A stretch of DNA of 64,000 nt from Trujillonella endophytica (GCF_019799905.1 NZ_JABGCI010000001.1:558001-622000); one strand, 5' to 3'. Counted from the first letter of the stretch, positions 8,212 through 17,560 are shown. Notes: generated by a model not told the origin, from the sequence alone. Program-made: numbers and translations.

Positions 8212-8733
8212 TCAGGCGCAGTTGGCGCTGCCGTACTCGTCGACGGCCTGCCCGGACGGGCCCTCGAAGGTGTCGACGAACTGCTGGCCGGCCGCCTGGA
8301 ACTGCGACTGGCCGTCCGGCGTGGCCAGGTCGACCGAGGAGCCCACGTCGGCCCAGTTGCGGAGGGCGCCGCCGAGCACCGCCCAGTCGTCGGCGATCTC
8401 GGCCGGCGCCTCGGTGGCCTCGAACGTGTCGGCCGCGGCGCTCAGCCGCGGGGCGATCTGCGCCGGGTCCGTGACCGACTGCACCTCGGTGAGCTCGTTG
8501 ACGAACGTCTCGGCCTGGGCGCAGAACTCGGCGACCGCGGGGTCGCCGGAGCCACCGGACTCCGAGCTGCTCGGGGCGGAGCTGCTGGAGGAGCTGGACG
8601 AGGAGGACGAGGAGGAGGAGGACGACGACGAGGACGCGGTGTCGTCGTTGTCGTCACCCCCGCAGCCGGAGAGGAGGAGTACGGCGGCGGCCGTGGCCAT
8701 CGCGGGGCGGGCCAGGCGTCGGAGTGCGCGCAT
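8212..8733 (-). CDS. Lipoprotein with long poly-serine spacer
   Basis: 173-residue lipoprotein. The signal peptide ends in the lipobox LLSGC. After an acidic patch comes an uninterrupted run of 19 serines and further Ser residues (about 33-56), then a helical domain of about 110 residues ending in Cys-Ala. The poly-Ser tract is probably a flexible spacer holding the domain away from the membrane. Two cysteines in the domain (one near the start, one at the C-terminus) could pair. No known enzyme motif. ATG 8733 is chosen because the signal peptide starts there. Confidence 0.8.
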   Translation of the reverse strand: MRALRRLARPAMATAAAVLLLSGCGGDDNDDTASSSSSSSSSSSSSSSSSSSAPSSSESGGSGDPAVAEFCAQAETFVNELTEVQSVTDPAQIAPRLSAAADTFEATEAPAEIADDWAVLGGALRNWADVGSSVDLATPDGQSQFQAAGQQFVDTFEGPSGQAVDEYGSANCA

Positions 8734-8792
8734 GCGCCGGACGCTATCCGTCGGGAAGTGCGCCACCGCAATCCCCCGATAGCGTGCCGTGC

Positions 8793-9659
8793 GTGGACGC
8801 ACCTCTGGACCCACGGCTCACGTGGGACCTCCCTGCCCCAGGCGCGATGTCGCGCACCGCCGACCTCGAGCCCCTGGTCACGCGGGTGCTGGCCCCGAAC
8901 CCCTCGGGGATGACGCTGGACGGGACCAACACCTACGTGGTGGGCGAGCCCGGCAGCGGGCAGGCGGTCCTCGTCGACCCGGGGCCCGACGACGCCGCAC
9001 ACCTGTCCGCCGTGGAGGCCGCGCTGGCCGCCCGCGACGCGCGCTGCGTCGCGGTCCTGGTGACCCACCACCACGGCGACCACGCCGACGCCGCGCAGCC
9101 GTGGGGCGCCCGCTTCGGCGCGCAGGTCGCCGCCGCCGACCCGCGGGTGGCCGGCCCCGGCGGGCGGGTCCTCGAACCGGGGGAGCGGCTGCGGCTGGCC
9201 GGGACTGCGCTGGACGTCGTCGCCACGCCGGGCCACTGCGCCGACCACCTCGCCTTCCGGGTCGACTCGGGCGCCGTGCTCGTGGGCGACCACGTGCTGG
9301 GCCGCGGCACCTCGGTGGTCACCCACCCCGAGGGCGACGTCGTGGCGTACCTGGAGTCGCTGCGCCGCGTGCACGACCTGGGCCCCAGCGCCCTCTACTG
9401 CGGCCACGGGCCGGAGCTGACCGAGGACCCGCTGGCCGTCCTGGACTACTACCTCGCGCACCGCGCGTTCCGCGAGGCGCAGGTGCTGGCCGCCGTGGCG
9501 GCAGGCGCCCGCAGCGTCGACGACCTGGTGGCCACCATCTACGCCGCCGTCCCCCGGGAGGTGTGGCCGGCCGCGGCCTCCTCGACCCGGTCCATGCTCG
9601 ACAAGCTCGCGCTGGAGGGGCGGCTCGCCGTCGCCGGCGACGAGGTCCGCCCGGCATGA
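8793..9659 (+). CDS. Metallo-beta-lactamase-fold hydrolase
   Basis: 288-residue cytoplasmic hydrolase. The zinc-binding motif THHHGDHAD lies at H92-H97, TPGHCADH supplies the next histidine, and VGDHVLG and YCGHG complete the set. The C-terminal winged-helix-like tail resembles LACTB2/glyoxalase II-type relatives. It overlaps the next gene (ATGA at 9656-9659), so it is the first gene of a coupled three-gene operon with an AMP ligase and a GMC oxidoreductase. The start is uncertain; GTG 8793 or 8784 are both possible. Substrate unknown, possibly a thioester given the neighbouring ligase. Confidence 0.85.
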   Translation: MDAPLDPRLTWDLPAPGAMSRTADLEPLVTRVLAPNPSGMTLDGTNTYVVGEPGSGQAVLVDPGPDDAAHLSAVEAALAARDARCVAVLVTHHHGDHADAAQPWGARFGAQVAAADPRVAGPGGRVLEPGERLRLAGTALDVVATPGHCADHLAFRVDSGAVLVGDHVLGRGTSVVTHPEGDVVAYLESLRRVHDLGPSALYCGHGPELTEDPLAVLDYYLAHRAFREAQVLAAVAAGARSVDDLVATIYAAVPREVWPAAASSTRSMLDKLALEGRLAVAGDEVRPA

Positions 9660-11032
9660 CGGCGGTGCCGGTCGTGCGCGCGGCCGACAGCGAGCGCGAC
9701 CAGCGGCGGGCGGCGGCCGCGCTGCAGGAGGCCGGCGTGCGTCCCGGGGACCGGCTGCTGGTGTCCGCCGCCTCCTCGCCTGCGCTGCTCGCCGTCGTCC
9801 TCGGGGCGCTGCGCACCGGCGTCGTCCCCGTCGTGCTCGACCCCGCCCTGCCCGCCGCCGAGCGCGCCGAACTGGCCGCGGACGCCGACCCCGCGCTCGA
9901 CCTCGGCGACGACCCGGCCCGGCTCCTGGCGGGGGACGCCCGGGCCGAGCTGGCCGACGTCCCGCTGGCCCGGCCCATGCACTACACCTCGGGCACCACC
10001 GGGCGGCGCAAGGGCGTGTGGTCCGGGGTGCTCGCCGAGGACGACGCCCGCGCGCTCGCCGCCGAGGAGATCGAGCTGTGGGGCTTCGGGCCGGGCGACC
10101 GGCACCTGGTGCTCTCGCCGCTGCACCACTCGGCGCCGCTGCGGTTCGCCGTCCACACGCTGCTCGCCGGTGGCGAGGTGCTGCTGCCGGGGCCCTTCGA
10201 CGTCGGGCGGGCGGCGGAGGCGATCTCGACCCTGCGGCCGACGACGACGTTCTGCGTGCCCACCCACCTGCAGCGGCTGCTCGCGCACGCCGCCGTCGAC
10301 TGGTCCTCGTTCCGGCGGCTGGTGCACGCGGGGGCCCCGTGCCCCGAGCCGCTGAAGCGCGCGGTGCTCGCCGCCGCCCCCGAGGGCAGCGTCTGGGAGT
10401 TCTACGGCTCCACCGAGGCGCAGTTCACCGTCTGCTCGCCCGAGGACTGGCTGGCGCACCCGGGCAGCGTGGGCCGGGCGCGGCCCGGGCGGGCGCTGGA
10501 GACCGACGAGCGCGGTCAGCTGTGGTGCACGGTGCCGCGCTGGGCCCGCTTCGAGTACTGGCGGGCGCCGGAGAAGACCGCCGCGGCCTGGCGGGGCGAC
10601 CGGGTCACCGTGGGCGACCTGGGCCGGGTGGACGACGACGGCGTGGTGTGGCTCGACGGCCGGCGGGAGGACCTCGTCATCTCCGGCGGGGTCAACGTCT
10701 ACCCGGCCGAGGTGGAGGCGGTGCTCGACGCGCACCCCGGCGTCGTGGAGAGCGCGGTCGTCGGCGTCCCCGACGCGGACTGGGGGCAGCGGGTGGTCGC
10801 CGCCTTCGTGGGCGACGCCGACCCGGCCGAGCTCGCCGTGTGGGTCCGGGAGCGGCTCAGCCCGGCGAAGCGGCCCAAGAGCCTGCACCCCGTCGGCGAG
10901 CTGCCGCGGACCTCCACCGGGAAGGTGCGCCGGCTGGACCTGCCGGGCGTGCTCGGCCTCGGGGGAGGCCCCCCCGGCCCCCCACCGCTCGCGGGCTGGC
11001 CACGGGACCCGGCAGGGGAGCCGGGTACGTGA
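9656..11032 (+). CDS. AMP-forming acyl-CoA synthetase/ligase family protein
   Basis: 458-residue member of the ANL superfamily. It activates a carboxylate as acyl-adenylate, usually for CoA transfer. The phosphate loop YTSGTTGRRKGV (about residues 106-117), FYGSTEAQ, the hinge GDLGRVDDDG, SGGVNVYPAEVEAVL, and the catalytic C-terminal lysine in STGKVRR are all present. It is shorter than usual (family 500-550) because the N-terminal part before the phosphate loop is compact. ATG overlaps the hydrolase stop, and its own stop overlaps the GMC start (GTGA). Confidence 0.88.
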   Translation: MTAVPVVRAADSERDQRRAAAALQEAGVRPGDRLLVSAASSPALLAVVLGALRTGVVPVVLDPALPAAERAELAADADPALDLGDDPARLLAGDARAELADVPLARPMHYTSGTTGRRKGVWSGVLAEDDARALAAEEIELWGFGPGDRHLVLSPLHHSAPLRFAVHTLLAGGEVLLPGPFDVGRAAEAISTLRPTTTFCVPTHLQRLLAHAAVDWSSFRRLVHAGAPCPEPLKRAVLAAAPEGSVWEFYGSTEAQFTVCSPEDWLAHPGSVGRARPGRALETDERGQLWCTVPRWARFEYWRAPEKTAAAWRGDRVTVGDLGRVDDDGVVWLDGRREDLVISGGVNVYPAEVEAVLDAHPGVVESAVVGVPDADWGQRVVAAFVGDADPAELAVWVRERLSPAKRPKSLHPVGELPRTSTGKVRRLDLPGVLGLGGGPPGPPPLAGWPRDPAGEPGT

Positions 11033-12540
11033 CGGTGCCTGAGGCCCTGCCCCGCGAGGCCGACGTCGTCGTGGTCGGCGCCGGCACCTCCGGCTGTGCG
11101 CTGGCCGCGCGGCTGGCCGAGGCGGGCCGGTCGGTGCTGCTGCTGGAGGCCGGCCCGGGTGAGCTGCTCCCCGAGTCGCGCGACGCCACGACGATGCGGG
11201 CCGCCGTGCCCGGCTCGCCCGCCGCGGTGGAGGTGCCGGCCGAGCTCACCGCCACCGTGACCCGGACGGTGGTCCGCGGCCGGGGCGTCGGCGGTTCCAG
11301 CGCCGTGAACGGCTGCTACTTCATCCGCGCCACCCCGGCCGACTGCGACGGCTGGAGGGTGCCGGAGTGGTCCTGGGCGGCGGTCCTGCCGGCCTACCGG
11401 CGGCTGGAGGCCGACCGCGAGTTCGGCGGCTCGCCGCTGCACGGCAGCGGGGGGCCGGTGCCGGTGACCCGCCCGGCGCCGGGCTACGAGCCGGCCGGGG
11501 CGTTCGCGGCCGCCGCCGCGGCGCTGGGGGTCCCTGCCGAGCCGGACAAGAACGGCGCCGCTGTCCCCGGCTGCGGGCCGCTGCCCGCCAACGCCGTCGA
11601 CGGCGTGCGGGTCAGCGCCGCGACGGCCTACCTGCGCGGCCAGGCCGGACTCACCGTGCGCGGCGGGGTGCGCGTCTCCCGCGTGCTGGTGGAGGACGGC
11701 CGGGCGGTCGGGGTGGCCACCGACGCGGGCGAGGTGCGCGCGGCCGAGGTGGTCCTGTCCGCGGGCGCGGTCGGCTCGCCCGAGCTGCTGCTGCGGTCGG
11801 GCATCGGTCCGGCCGATCCGCTGCGCGCCCTGGGCCTGCCCGTCGTCGCCGACCTCCCGGGCGTGGGGCAGGGGCTCAGCGACCACCCCATGGTGTCCGT
11901 GCCGTGGCGACCGGTGCCGGGCTTCCCCGCCCCACCGGGGCTCGCCCTGGAGCAGGTCCTGCACGCCGCGCCCGACGGCGCGCCCGTCGAGGTGCTGCCC
12001 TGGTTCCGCTCCTTCGGCGCCCTGCTGCCGCCGTGGCGCTCCACGCCGGAGGACGACGGCGTGCTCGCCCTGGGCGTCTCGCTGCTGCAGGCCGACAGCC
12101 GCGGCCGGCTCTCCCTCACCTCGGCCGAGGCGGGCTCCCCGCTCCGGCTGTCCTACGGCTACCTGGCCTCGGCGGCCGACCGCGCGGGCATGCGGGCCGG
12201 CGTCCGGTTCGCCGCGGAGCTGCTGCGCACCCCGCCGCTGGCCGCGCTGGCCGGGCCGGGCGGCGGGCTCCCGCCCGGGGACGGGCTGACGACGACGGTC
12301 CTGGCCGACGACGCGGCGCTGGACGGCTGGATCGGCCGGCACGTCGGCACCGCGGTGCACCTCTGCGGCGGCGCGCGGATGGGGCCCGACGCCGACCCCG
12401 GGGCCGTGGTCGACGGGCGGCTGAGGGTGCGCGGCGTGGCCGGGCTGCGGATCGCCGACACCTCGGTGCTGCCGCGGGTGCCGTCCCGGGGGACGGCGGC
12501 CACCGCGGTCATGGTCGGCGAGCGGGCGGCCGAGCTCTAG
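11029..12540 (+). CDS. GMC-family FAD oxidoreductase (MftG-like)
   Basis: 503-residue glucose-methanol-choline oxidoreductase. The FAD-binding motif is DVVVVGAGTSGCALAARL at the N-terminus, with the GMC signature RGRGVGGSSAVNG near residue 80. The C-terminal CGGARMG and the ending VPSRGTAATAVMVGERAAEL resemble MftG, the mycofactocin-associated alcohol dehydrogenase partner. No mftA-F genes lie in this window, so that link is only inference. GTG start overlaps the ligase stop. Together the operon could oxidise an alcohol or aldehyde, activate the acid, and hydrolyse a thioester or ester. Confidence 0.88.
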   Translation: MTVPEALPREADVVVVGAGTSGCALAARLAEAGRSVLLLEAGPGELLPESRDATTMRAAVPGSPAAVEVPAELTATVTRTVVRGRGVGGSSAVNGCYFIRATPADCDGWRVPEWSWAAVLPAYRRLEADREFGGSPLHGSGGPVPVTRPAPGYEPAGAFAAAAAALGVPAEPDKNGAAVPGCGPLPANAVDGVRVSAATAYLRGQAGLTVRGGVRVSRVLVEDGRAVGVATDAGEVRAAEVVLSAGAVGSPELLLRSGIGPADPLRALGLPVVADLPGVGQGLSDHPMVSVPWRPVPGFPAPPGLALEQVLHAAPDGAPVEVLPWFRSFGALLPPWRSTPEDDGVLALGVSLLQADSRGRLSLTSAEAGSPLRLSYGYLASAADRAGMRAGVRFAAELLRTPPLAALAGPGGGLPPGDGLTTTVLADDAALDGWIGRHVGTAVHLCGGARMGPDADPGAVVDGRLRVRGVAGLRIADTSVLPRVPSRGTAATAVMVGERAAEL

Positions 12541-12555
12541 GAGGGAGCCCCGCGG

Positions 12556-14604
12556 TCAGGGGCCGGGCGGCGGCGGCGGCGACGTCGGCGGCGGTGGCGG
12601 GGCCAGCGGGATGCCCGCCGGCGGGAAGGGGACGGCCGGCTCGGTCAGCAGCACCGGGGCCATCGCGTCGTACCAGATCCGGGCGGCGCGACCGCCGCCG
12701 TACGTGCCGACGTCCTGGTTCTGCTTCGGGTTGAGCACCATGACGCTGGCGGCGTAGCGGGGCGTGTAGCCGACGAAGGCGATGGAGAAGCGGTTCTGGC
12801 TGGTGCCCGTCTTGCCCGCCACCTGGTGCCCGGGGACCCGCGCCTCCAGGCCCGTGCCGTAGGGCGCCTCCGTGTCGCCGACGAGGATCTGGTTCAGCGT
12901 GGTGGCCACGGCCGGCGGCACCGCCTCGGGCGTGCAGTCGTCCCCCGTGTCGACCGGCGGGCCGCCGGGCTCCAGGGCGAAGGCGGCCCGGTCCCGGTCC
13001 ACGATGGCGGTGACGGGGACCGGCGAGCACTGCGTGCCGTTGGCCCCGAGCGTGGAGTACGCGCTGGCCAGGGCCAGGGGGCTGGTCGCCTCCGGACCCA
13101 GCGTGAAGGACCCGCGGTTCTCCGCGACCACCTGGTCGGCGATCGGGTCCAGGGAGAACAGGCCCATCCGCTGCGCCGTCCGCACCGGCCGCTCGACGCT
13201 GCCCAGCTGGTCCTCCAGCGCCACGAAGTACGTGTTCGAGGACCGGACCAGCGCCTCGGCCATCGTCAGGGTCGGCGGGTAGTTGCCCACGTTCGCCACG
13301 GTGTACGGGGCGGTCCCGTTCCGGTAGACGGACGACACGTAGGGGCTCGGCGTCGTGATGACGTGGTACGGCGGGAAGCCCGCCTCCAGGGCCGCGGCGG
13401 CCACGAACGTCTTGTAGGTCGAGCCGGCGCCCTGGCTGGCGGCGACGTTGAGGTTCACCGACTCCTGCGTGGGGTCGGCCACGTCGTAGCCGAACACCCG
13501 GTTGACGCTCATCGCCTGCACGTGACCGGTGCCCGGCTCCAGGACGGTGAACATGGCCGCCAGCGGGTCCCCCAGCGGCAGGTTCGCCAGCACGGCGGCG
13601 TCACCGGCGCGCTGCAGGTCCGGCCGCAGCGTCGTCTGCACCGCCATCCCGCCCGCCTCGAGCGTCTCCTGCGGGATGCCCAGCGTCTGGGTCAGGTACT
13701 GCTGCGCGTAGTCGCAGAAGAAGCCGCCGACGACGGCGCCGACACAGCCGTTCGGCGGCGGGGGCGAGGGCGCGACCTCCACCGGCCGGCCGTTCACCTC
13801 GTCGAACTGCGCCTGGGTGATGTCCCCGACGTCGAGCATCCCGGCCAGCACCTGGTCCCGGCGCTGCCGGGCCCGCTCGGGGTCGGCCAGCGGGTTGTCC
13901 GCGGTCGGGGTGCGGACCAGGCCGGCGAGCATGGCGGCCTGCGGGAGGTCCAGCTCGGCCGCGTTCACGGAGAAGTAGCGGCGGGCCGCGGCCTGGATCC
14001 CGTAGCTGCCCTCGCCGAAGTACACGGTGTTCAGGTAGCGGGTGAGGATCTCGTCCTTGGAGTAGGTCTCCTCCAGGCTCAGCGCGAGCCGGGCCTCGCG
14101 CAGCTTGCGGCCGACGCTCTCCTCGGTGGCGGCGAGCCGGTCGTCGGCCTCGTCCGCGGTCTGCAGCAGCGTCTGCTTGACCAGCTGCTGGGTGATCGTC
14201 GACCCGCCCTCCTGCACCGACCCGGCGACGAGGTTGCGCGCCAGCGCGCGCAGGGTGCCCTCGACGTCGAGCCCGCGGTGCTCGTAGAAGCGACGGTCCT
14301 CGATCGCGACGAGGGCCTGCTTCACCACCGGGGCGATCTGGTCGGAGGGGACGGGCTGCCGGTTGCGCTCGTAGAAGTACGTGATCACGCTGCCGTCGGC
14401 CGCGAGGAGCACGGTCGGGCCGGGGAAGGTCTGATCGGCCAGCTCGACCGGGAGCGGGACCAGCAGGTCCGCCGAGGAGCTGGCGGCCAGCCCGGTGCCC
14501 ACCACCCACGGGGCGAGAGCGCCGGCGACCAGGGCCCCGGCCAGCGGGATCGTGACCAGCAGCAGCAGAGCTGCACGGAGGCGGGGGTGGCGGCGCCCGC
14601 CCAT
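12556..14604 (-). CDS. Class A penicillin-binding protein (transglycosylase/transpeptidase)
   Basis: 682-residue bifunctional peptidoglycan synthase. An N-terminal transmembrane segment lies at about 10-36. The GT51 transglycosylase has EDRRFYEHRGLD and GGSTITQQLVKQ. The transpeptidase has the active-site SxxK as STYK, SSN, and the KTGTS triad. The C-terminus is a Pro-rich tail. All catalytic motifs are intact. The ATG at 14604 is chosen just before the membrane anchor. It converges on the GMC gene with only 15 bases between stops. Confidence 0.92.
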   Translation of the reverse strand: MGGRRHPRLRAALLLLVTIPLAGALVAGALAPWVVGTGLAASSSADLLVPLPVELADQTFPGPTVLLAADGSVITYFYERNRQPVPSDQIAPVVKQALVAIEDRRFYEHRGLDVEGTLRALARNLVAGSVQEGGSTITQQLVKQTLLQTADEADDRLAATEESVGRKLREARLALSLEETYSKDEILTRYLNTVYFGEGSYGIQAAARRYFSVNAAELDLPQAAMLAGLVRTPTADNPLADPERARQRRDQVLAGMLDVGDITQAQFDEVNGRPVEVAPSPPPPNGCVGAVVGGFFCDYAQQYLTQTLGIPQETLEAGGMAVQTTLRPDLQRAGDAAVLANLPLGDPLAAMFTVLEPGTGHVQAMSVNRVFGYDVADPTQESVNLNVAASQGAGSTYKTFVAAAALEAGFPPYHVITTPSPYVSSVYRNGTAPYTVANVGNYPPTLTMAEALVRSSNTYFVALEDQLGSVERPVRTAQRMGLFSLDPIADQVVAENRGSFTLGPEATSPLALASAYSTLGANGTQCSPVPVTAIVDRDRAAFALEPGGPPVDTGDDCTPEAVPPAVATTLNQILVGDTEAPYGTGLEARVPGHQVAGKTGTSQNRFSIAFVGYTPRYAASVMVLNPKQNQDVGTYGGGRAARIWYDAMAPVLLTEPAVPFPPAGIPLAPPPPPTSPPPPPGP

Positions 14605-14773
14605 GATCGACCTGCCTGTCTGCGGGGACGATGCCCGGGCCTCCCGGACACCCCCCGTCGGCCTGATCATCTGCCCGCCGTGGGCCGGCGACAAGTGGCC
14701 ACCGGCGGGTCGTGGTCCGGAGCGTCCCGGCGGCGCGTGGTCGCAGCCGCCGGGACGCCGGGTCTGGGGGAGA

Positions 14774-14980
14774 TCAGCGGATGGCGGTGATCTCCGAGGT
14801 GCTGGTCTCGGTGAGGGGCGACCACGCGTCGGGGTGCGGGCGCCCGCTCTGGGCGACCCACGAGGGCGCCGGCGTCGCGCCCTTCCGGGTGGCGGGGCGG
14901 GCGCTCAGGACGACGATGAGCGCGAGCAGCACGAGCAGCCCCACGAGGACACCGCCGATGACCAAGAGCGTCGTGAACAT
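14774..14980 (-). CDS. Small single-span membrane protein
   Basis: 68 residues: one hydrophobic helix at about 3-29 (LLVIGGVLVGLLVLLALIVV), then a basic/polar cytoplasmic tail. No domain is recognised. It stands upstream of the PBP gene on the same strand but 169 bases away, so it may or may not share its transcript. Coding is supported by the clear membrane segment and an ATG start. Confidence 0.6.
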   Translation of the reverse strand: MFTTLLVIGGVLVGLLVLLALIVVLSARPATRKGATPAPSWVAQSGRPHPDAWSPLTETSTSEITAIR

Positions 14981-15177
14981 GTACTGAACGTATTGGGGGG
15001 ACCGATCCGTGTCACCGGCCCGGCGGAGCAGATCCGCACGGACATCTCCGGCCGGTTGTGCAGGTCCTGCCAGCTCCCGCGGCGGGACGGCGCACCGGAG
15101 GTGGTGGCCGAGGGAGCGGGGGCGTCGGTCGCCGGGAGTGGGTAGGAGGACCGGCGTCCCGACGACAGGAGGCCCCT

Positions 15178-15897
15178 GTGACCACCCTGCCCGAGCTGGC
15201 CGGACGGGCCGTGGCCGCGCCGCTGTCGGCTCTCGCCCGCCGGCGCCGCGGCAAGCCGATGCACCCCCGGGGCGCGGTCGTCACGGGCATCCTGGAGCGC
15301 ACGGGCGGCGCCGACACCGGCGTCGCGTGGTTCGACCGGCCGGCCCGGGACGACGTCACCGTGCGGCTGAGCCGGGGGGCCGGGCTGCCCCCGCCGTGGC
15401 CGGACCTGCTGGGCCTCGCCGTCCGGGTGCCGACGGCGGAGCGGCCGGTCGACCTGCTGCTGTCCACCACCGGCCGCGGCGCGCTCGCCCGCCTCCTCCC
15501 GGTCCCGCGACGGGATGCCCGCGGGCCCTACTCCTCGATCATGGGCTACCGCTCGCCGGCCGGGACCCTGCGGCTGGCGGCCTGGGCGGACGGGCCGGTG
15601 CCCTCGGACCCGCACCCCCTGCTGTCGGCGCTGCGCGAGCGGGAGGTGGCCTTCACGCTCGCCGTCGCCCGCGGCCTGGGCCCCTGGCGGGCCTTCGCCA
15701 CCCTGACGCTGGGCGGCCCGCTGGAGGAGCCGGACCCCGACGTGCGCTTCGACGCGGTACGCCACCCGCCGCCGCAGCTGCACGCCGACGGGCCCATGGC
15801 CCGGTTCCGGGCGCCGGCGTACGCGCGGGCGCAGGAGGAGCGGGCGGCGGCCGAGGAGGGCGGGACCGGGACCGGGGCCCGGCTCCCCGCGACCTGA
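15178..15897 (+). CDS. Conserved actinobacterial protein with catalase-like sequence pattern
   Basis: 239 residues. The GTG start has a strong AGGAGG 5 bases upstream. The N-terminal pattern KPMHPRGAVVTG, then VRLSRGAGLPPPWPDLLG and LAVRVPTAERPVDLLL, resembles the heme-binding core of catalase-related proteins, but no full catalase fold or active-site set can be confirmed. Similar proteins are often loosely labelled phosphodiesterase in actinobacterial genomes. No signal peptide or membrane segment. Function unknown. The long C-terminus is Glu/Ala rich. Confidence 0.65.
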   Translation: MTTLPELAGRAVAAPLSALARRRRGKPMHPRGAVVTGILERTGGADTGVAWFDRPARDDVTVRLSRGAGLPPPWPDLLGLAVRVPTAERPVDLLLSTTGRGALARLLPVPRRDARGPYSSIMGYRSPAGTLRLAAWADGPVPSDPHPLLSALREREVAFTLAVARGLGPWRAFATLTLGGPLEEPDPDVRFDAVRHPPPQLHADGPMARFRAPAYARAQEERAAAEEGGTGTGARLPAT

Positions 15898-16133
15898 GGC
15901 CGCCCGGGCTCTCAGCGGACCGCGGCGAGCGCCTCGTCGAGCGCCGTCCACGGGTCGAGTGCGCGCGACCACCGGGAGTGCCCCCTCGGGGTGACTCAGG
16001 ACACCTGGTCGACTCCGGACGGTTCCGGAAGGGGTTGCCGGGGTGCATGCTGGGTAGCCGGACCGGGACCGAAGTCCCATGGAGAGCAGCGCCCTGTCGT
16101 CGCGTGCTCGGCGTCAGGAGGAGTGCCGTCCGC

Positions 16134-17147
16134 GTGGACCCCGACGAGCACCCGCGGGCAGCGTCGCCCGCGATCCGGGTGGCCTGCGTCCCGCACCGCG
16201 ATCCCTACGTGGACGCCGTGCTGCCGGCCGGCGCCGTCCGCGTGGGGCCCGACCACCAGCCGAGCCCGTGGCTGGACCCGGCCTACCTGACCGCGCACGC
16301 CTCCGAGGTGGACGTCGTCCACGTGCACAGCGGGTACGGGCACCTGCCCGAGGACGAGGTCGTCTGCTTCACCGAGACGATCCGCCGCACCGGCGTCCCG
16401 CTGGTGGTGACCGTGCACCAGTTGCGCGACCCGGCGCAGCCGCTCCCGGCACGCCACGAGGCGCACCTGCGGGCCCTGCTGGCCACCGCCGAGGTGGTCT
16501 TCACGTTGACGCCGGGTGCGGCCGACGAGATCGTCGACACCTACGGGCGCACGGCGATCGTCGTCGCGCACCCCACGGTCGCCGCGCCCGATCCCGAGGT
16601 GGGTGGCGACCGGGGGCTGGTCGGCCTGCCGCTGCGGGCGAGTGCCTGCACGCCGGACCCGGTGCACGTCGTCCGCGCGGCGCTGAACGGCGCCGTCAAC
16701 GGCGGCGGGCGGCTGCGGGTGTTCGTCGAGCCCGGCTACCGGCTGCCCGACCTCGGGGAGCTGGCCGACAGCGCGTCGCTCGAGCTCGTCGTGCTCGACG
16801 AGGAGCGGTGGGCCGCGCAGCTGCAGGAGCTGCACGTGGCGGTGCTGCCGGAGTCCTGCGGCACGCACTCGGTGGAGCTGGAGATCTGCCGCGACGTCGG
16901 CACCCGGGTGGTGGCGCCCAGCTGCGGCTGGTTCGCCGACCAGTGGTCCGACGTGGTGACCTACGGCAACGACGAGCAGCGGGGGTTCGACCCGGTGTCG
17001 CTCAACGGTGCGGTCGCCGCCGCGCTGACCCGGCCCGCGCCGCGCCCGGCCGACCGGGTCTGGCGCGAGCAGCAGCGGACGGCCGTGCGGGACGTCCACG
17101 CGCAGGTGTACGCGCAGGTCGTCGGGGACCGCGTCGCCGCCGGCTGA
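16134..17147 (+). CDS. Putative glycosyltransferase (GT-B, group 4/1 style)
   Basis: 337 residues. The N-terminal half has DVVHVHSGYGHLP and LVVTVHQLRDPAQPLP, the His-containing strand-loop typical of GT4-type glycosyltransferases. The C-terminal half has HVAVLPESCGTHSVELEICRD, the donor-binding E-x7-E region, and APSCGWFADQW. GTG 16134 sits 10 bases after AGGAGGAG. Substrates are unknown. It stands alone between a conserved protein and a convergent small gene. Confidence 0.7.
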   Translation: MDPDEHPRAASPAIRVACVPHRDPYVDAVLPAGAVRVGPDHQPSPWLDPAYLTAHASEVDVVHVHSGYGHLPEDEVVCFTETIRRTGVPLVVTVHQLRDPAQPLPARHEAHLRALLATAEVVFTLTPGAADEIVDTYGRTAIVVAHPTVAAPDPEVGGDRGLVGLPLRASACTPDPVHVVRAALNGAVNGGGRLRVFVEPGYRLPDLGELADSASLELVVLDEERWAAQLQELHVAVLPESCGTHSVELEICRDVGTRVVAPSCGWFADQWSDVVTYGNDEQRGFDPVSLNGAVAAALTRPAPRPADRVWREQQRTAVRDVHAQVYAQVVGDRVAAG

Positions 17148-17161
17148 GCGGGGACCGGGGC

Positions 17162-17389
17162 CTAGCCGCGGTCGGTGACCTGGTAGACGGCGCCGCTGCG
17201 GTCATAGGTGGTCCACTCGCCGACCTCGCGGCCCTCGGCGTAGTGGCCGGAGCGCATCAGGGTGCCGTCGAGCCGGAACCACTCCCAGTACCCGTCGGGG
17301 TGGCCGCCGGCCACGGTGCCGCGGGCACGGACCGAGCCGACGGCGTGGTACTCGACGTGCGGGCCGTCGGGCCACGGATGGTCGGGCAC
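17162..17389 (-). CDS. Small MORN-repeat-like protein
   Basis: 75 residues built from two or three repeats of the pattern G-x-x-x-DGYWEWF-x-x-DG-x-x-x-x-SGHYAEG-x-x-x-GEWTTYD. This is the repeat seen in YwqK-type and other MORN-like proteins, a beta-hairpin repeat involved in binding. YwqK-type relatives are annotated as antitoxins, but no partner toxin gene is next to it here. No signal sequence. Confidence 0.7.
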   Translation of the reverse strand: MPDHPWPDGPHVEYHAVGSVRARGTVAGGHPDGYWEWFRLDGTLMRSGHYAEGREVGEWTTYDRSGAVYQVTDRG

Positions 17390-17462
17390 CGGTGCTCCTC
17401 GGCGGGCTGTCGGGGACGTGCGCGGAGGGCGCCGACCACCGAGGTGGTGGCGGGAAGAGGTG

Positions 17463-17536
17463 TGGGCAGGGGCGGGGTCGAACCGCCGACCTCTCGCTTT
17501 TCAGGCGAGCGCTCGTACCGACTGAGCTACCTGCCC
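17463..17536 (-). tRNA. tRNA-Phe(GAA)
   Basis: 74 nt. Anticodon loop CTGAAAA closed by CTCGC/GCGAG; T-arm GGCGG-TTCGACC-CCGCC; acceptor GGGCAGG pairs with CCTGCCC. CCA is not encoded. Third gene of a Glu-Asp-Phe cluster. Confidence 0.95.
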
Positions 17537-17560
17537 CGATCCGGCGTGACCGCCGAAAAG

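Noticed and set aside
11029..12540. Mycofactocin cluster
   Set aside because: Only the MftG-like oxidoreductase is present. No mftA precursor, radical SAM or other mft genes were found in the window.
17162..17389. Toxin-antitoxin pair around the MORN-like protein
   Set aside because: The protein resembles YwqK-type antitoxins in repeat pattern, but no toxin-like gene adjoins it; the neighbours are tRNAs and a glycosyltransferase.
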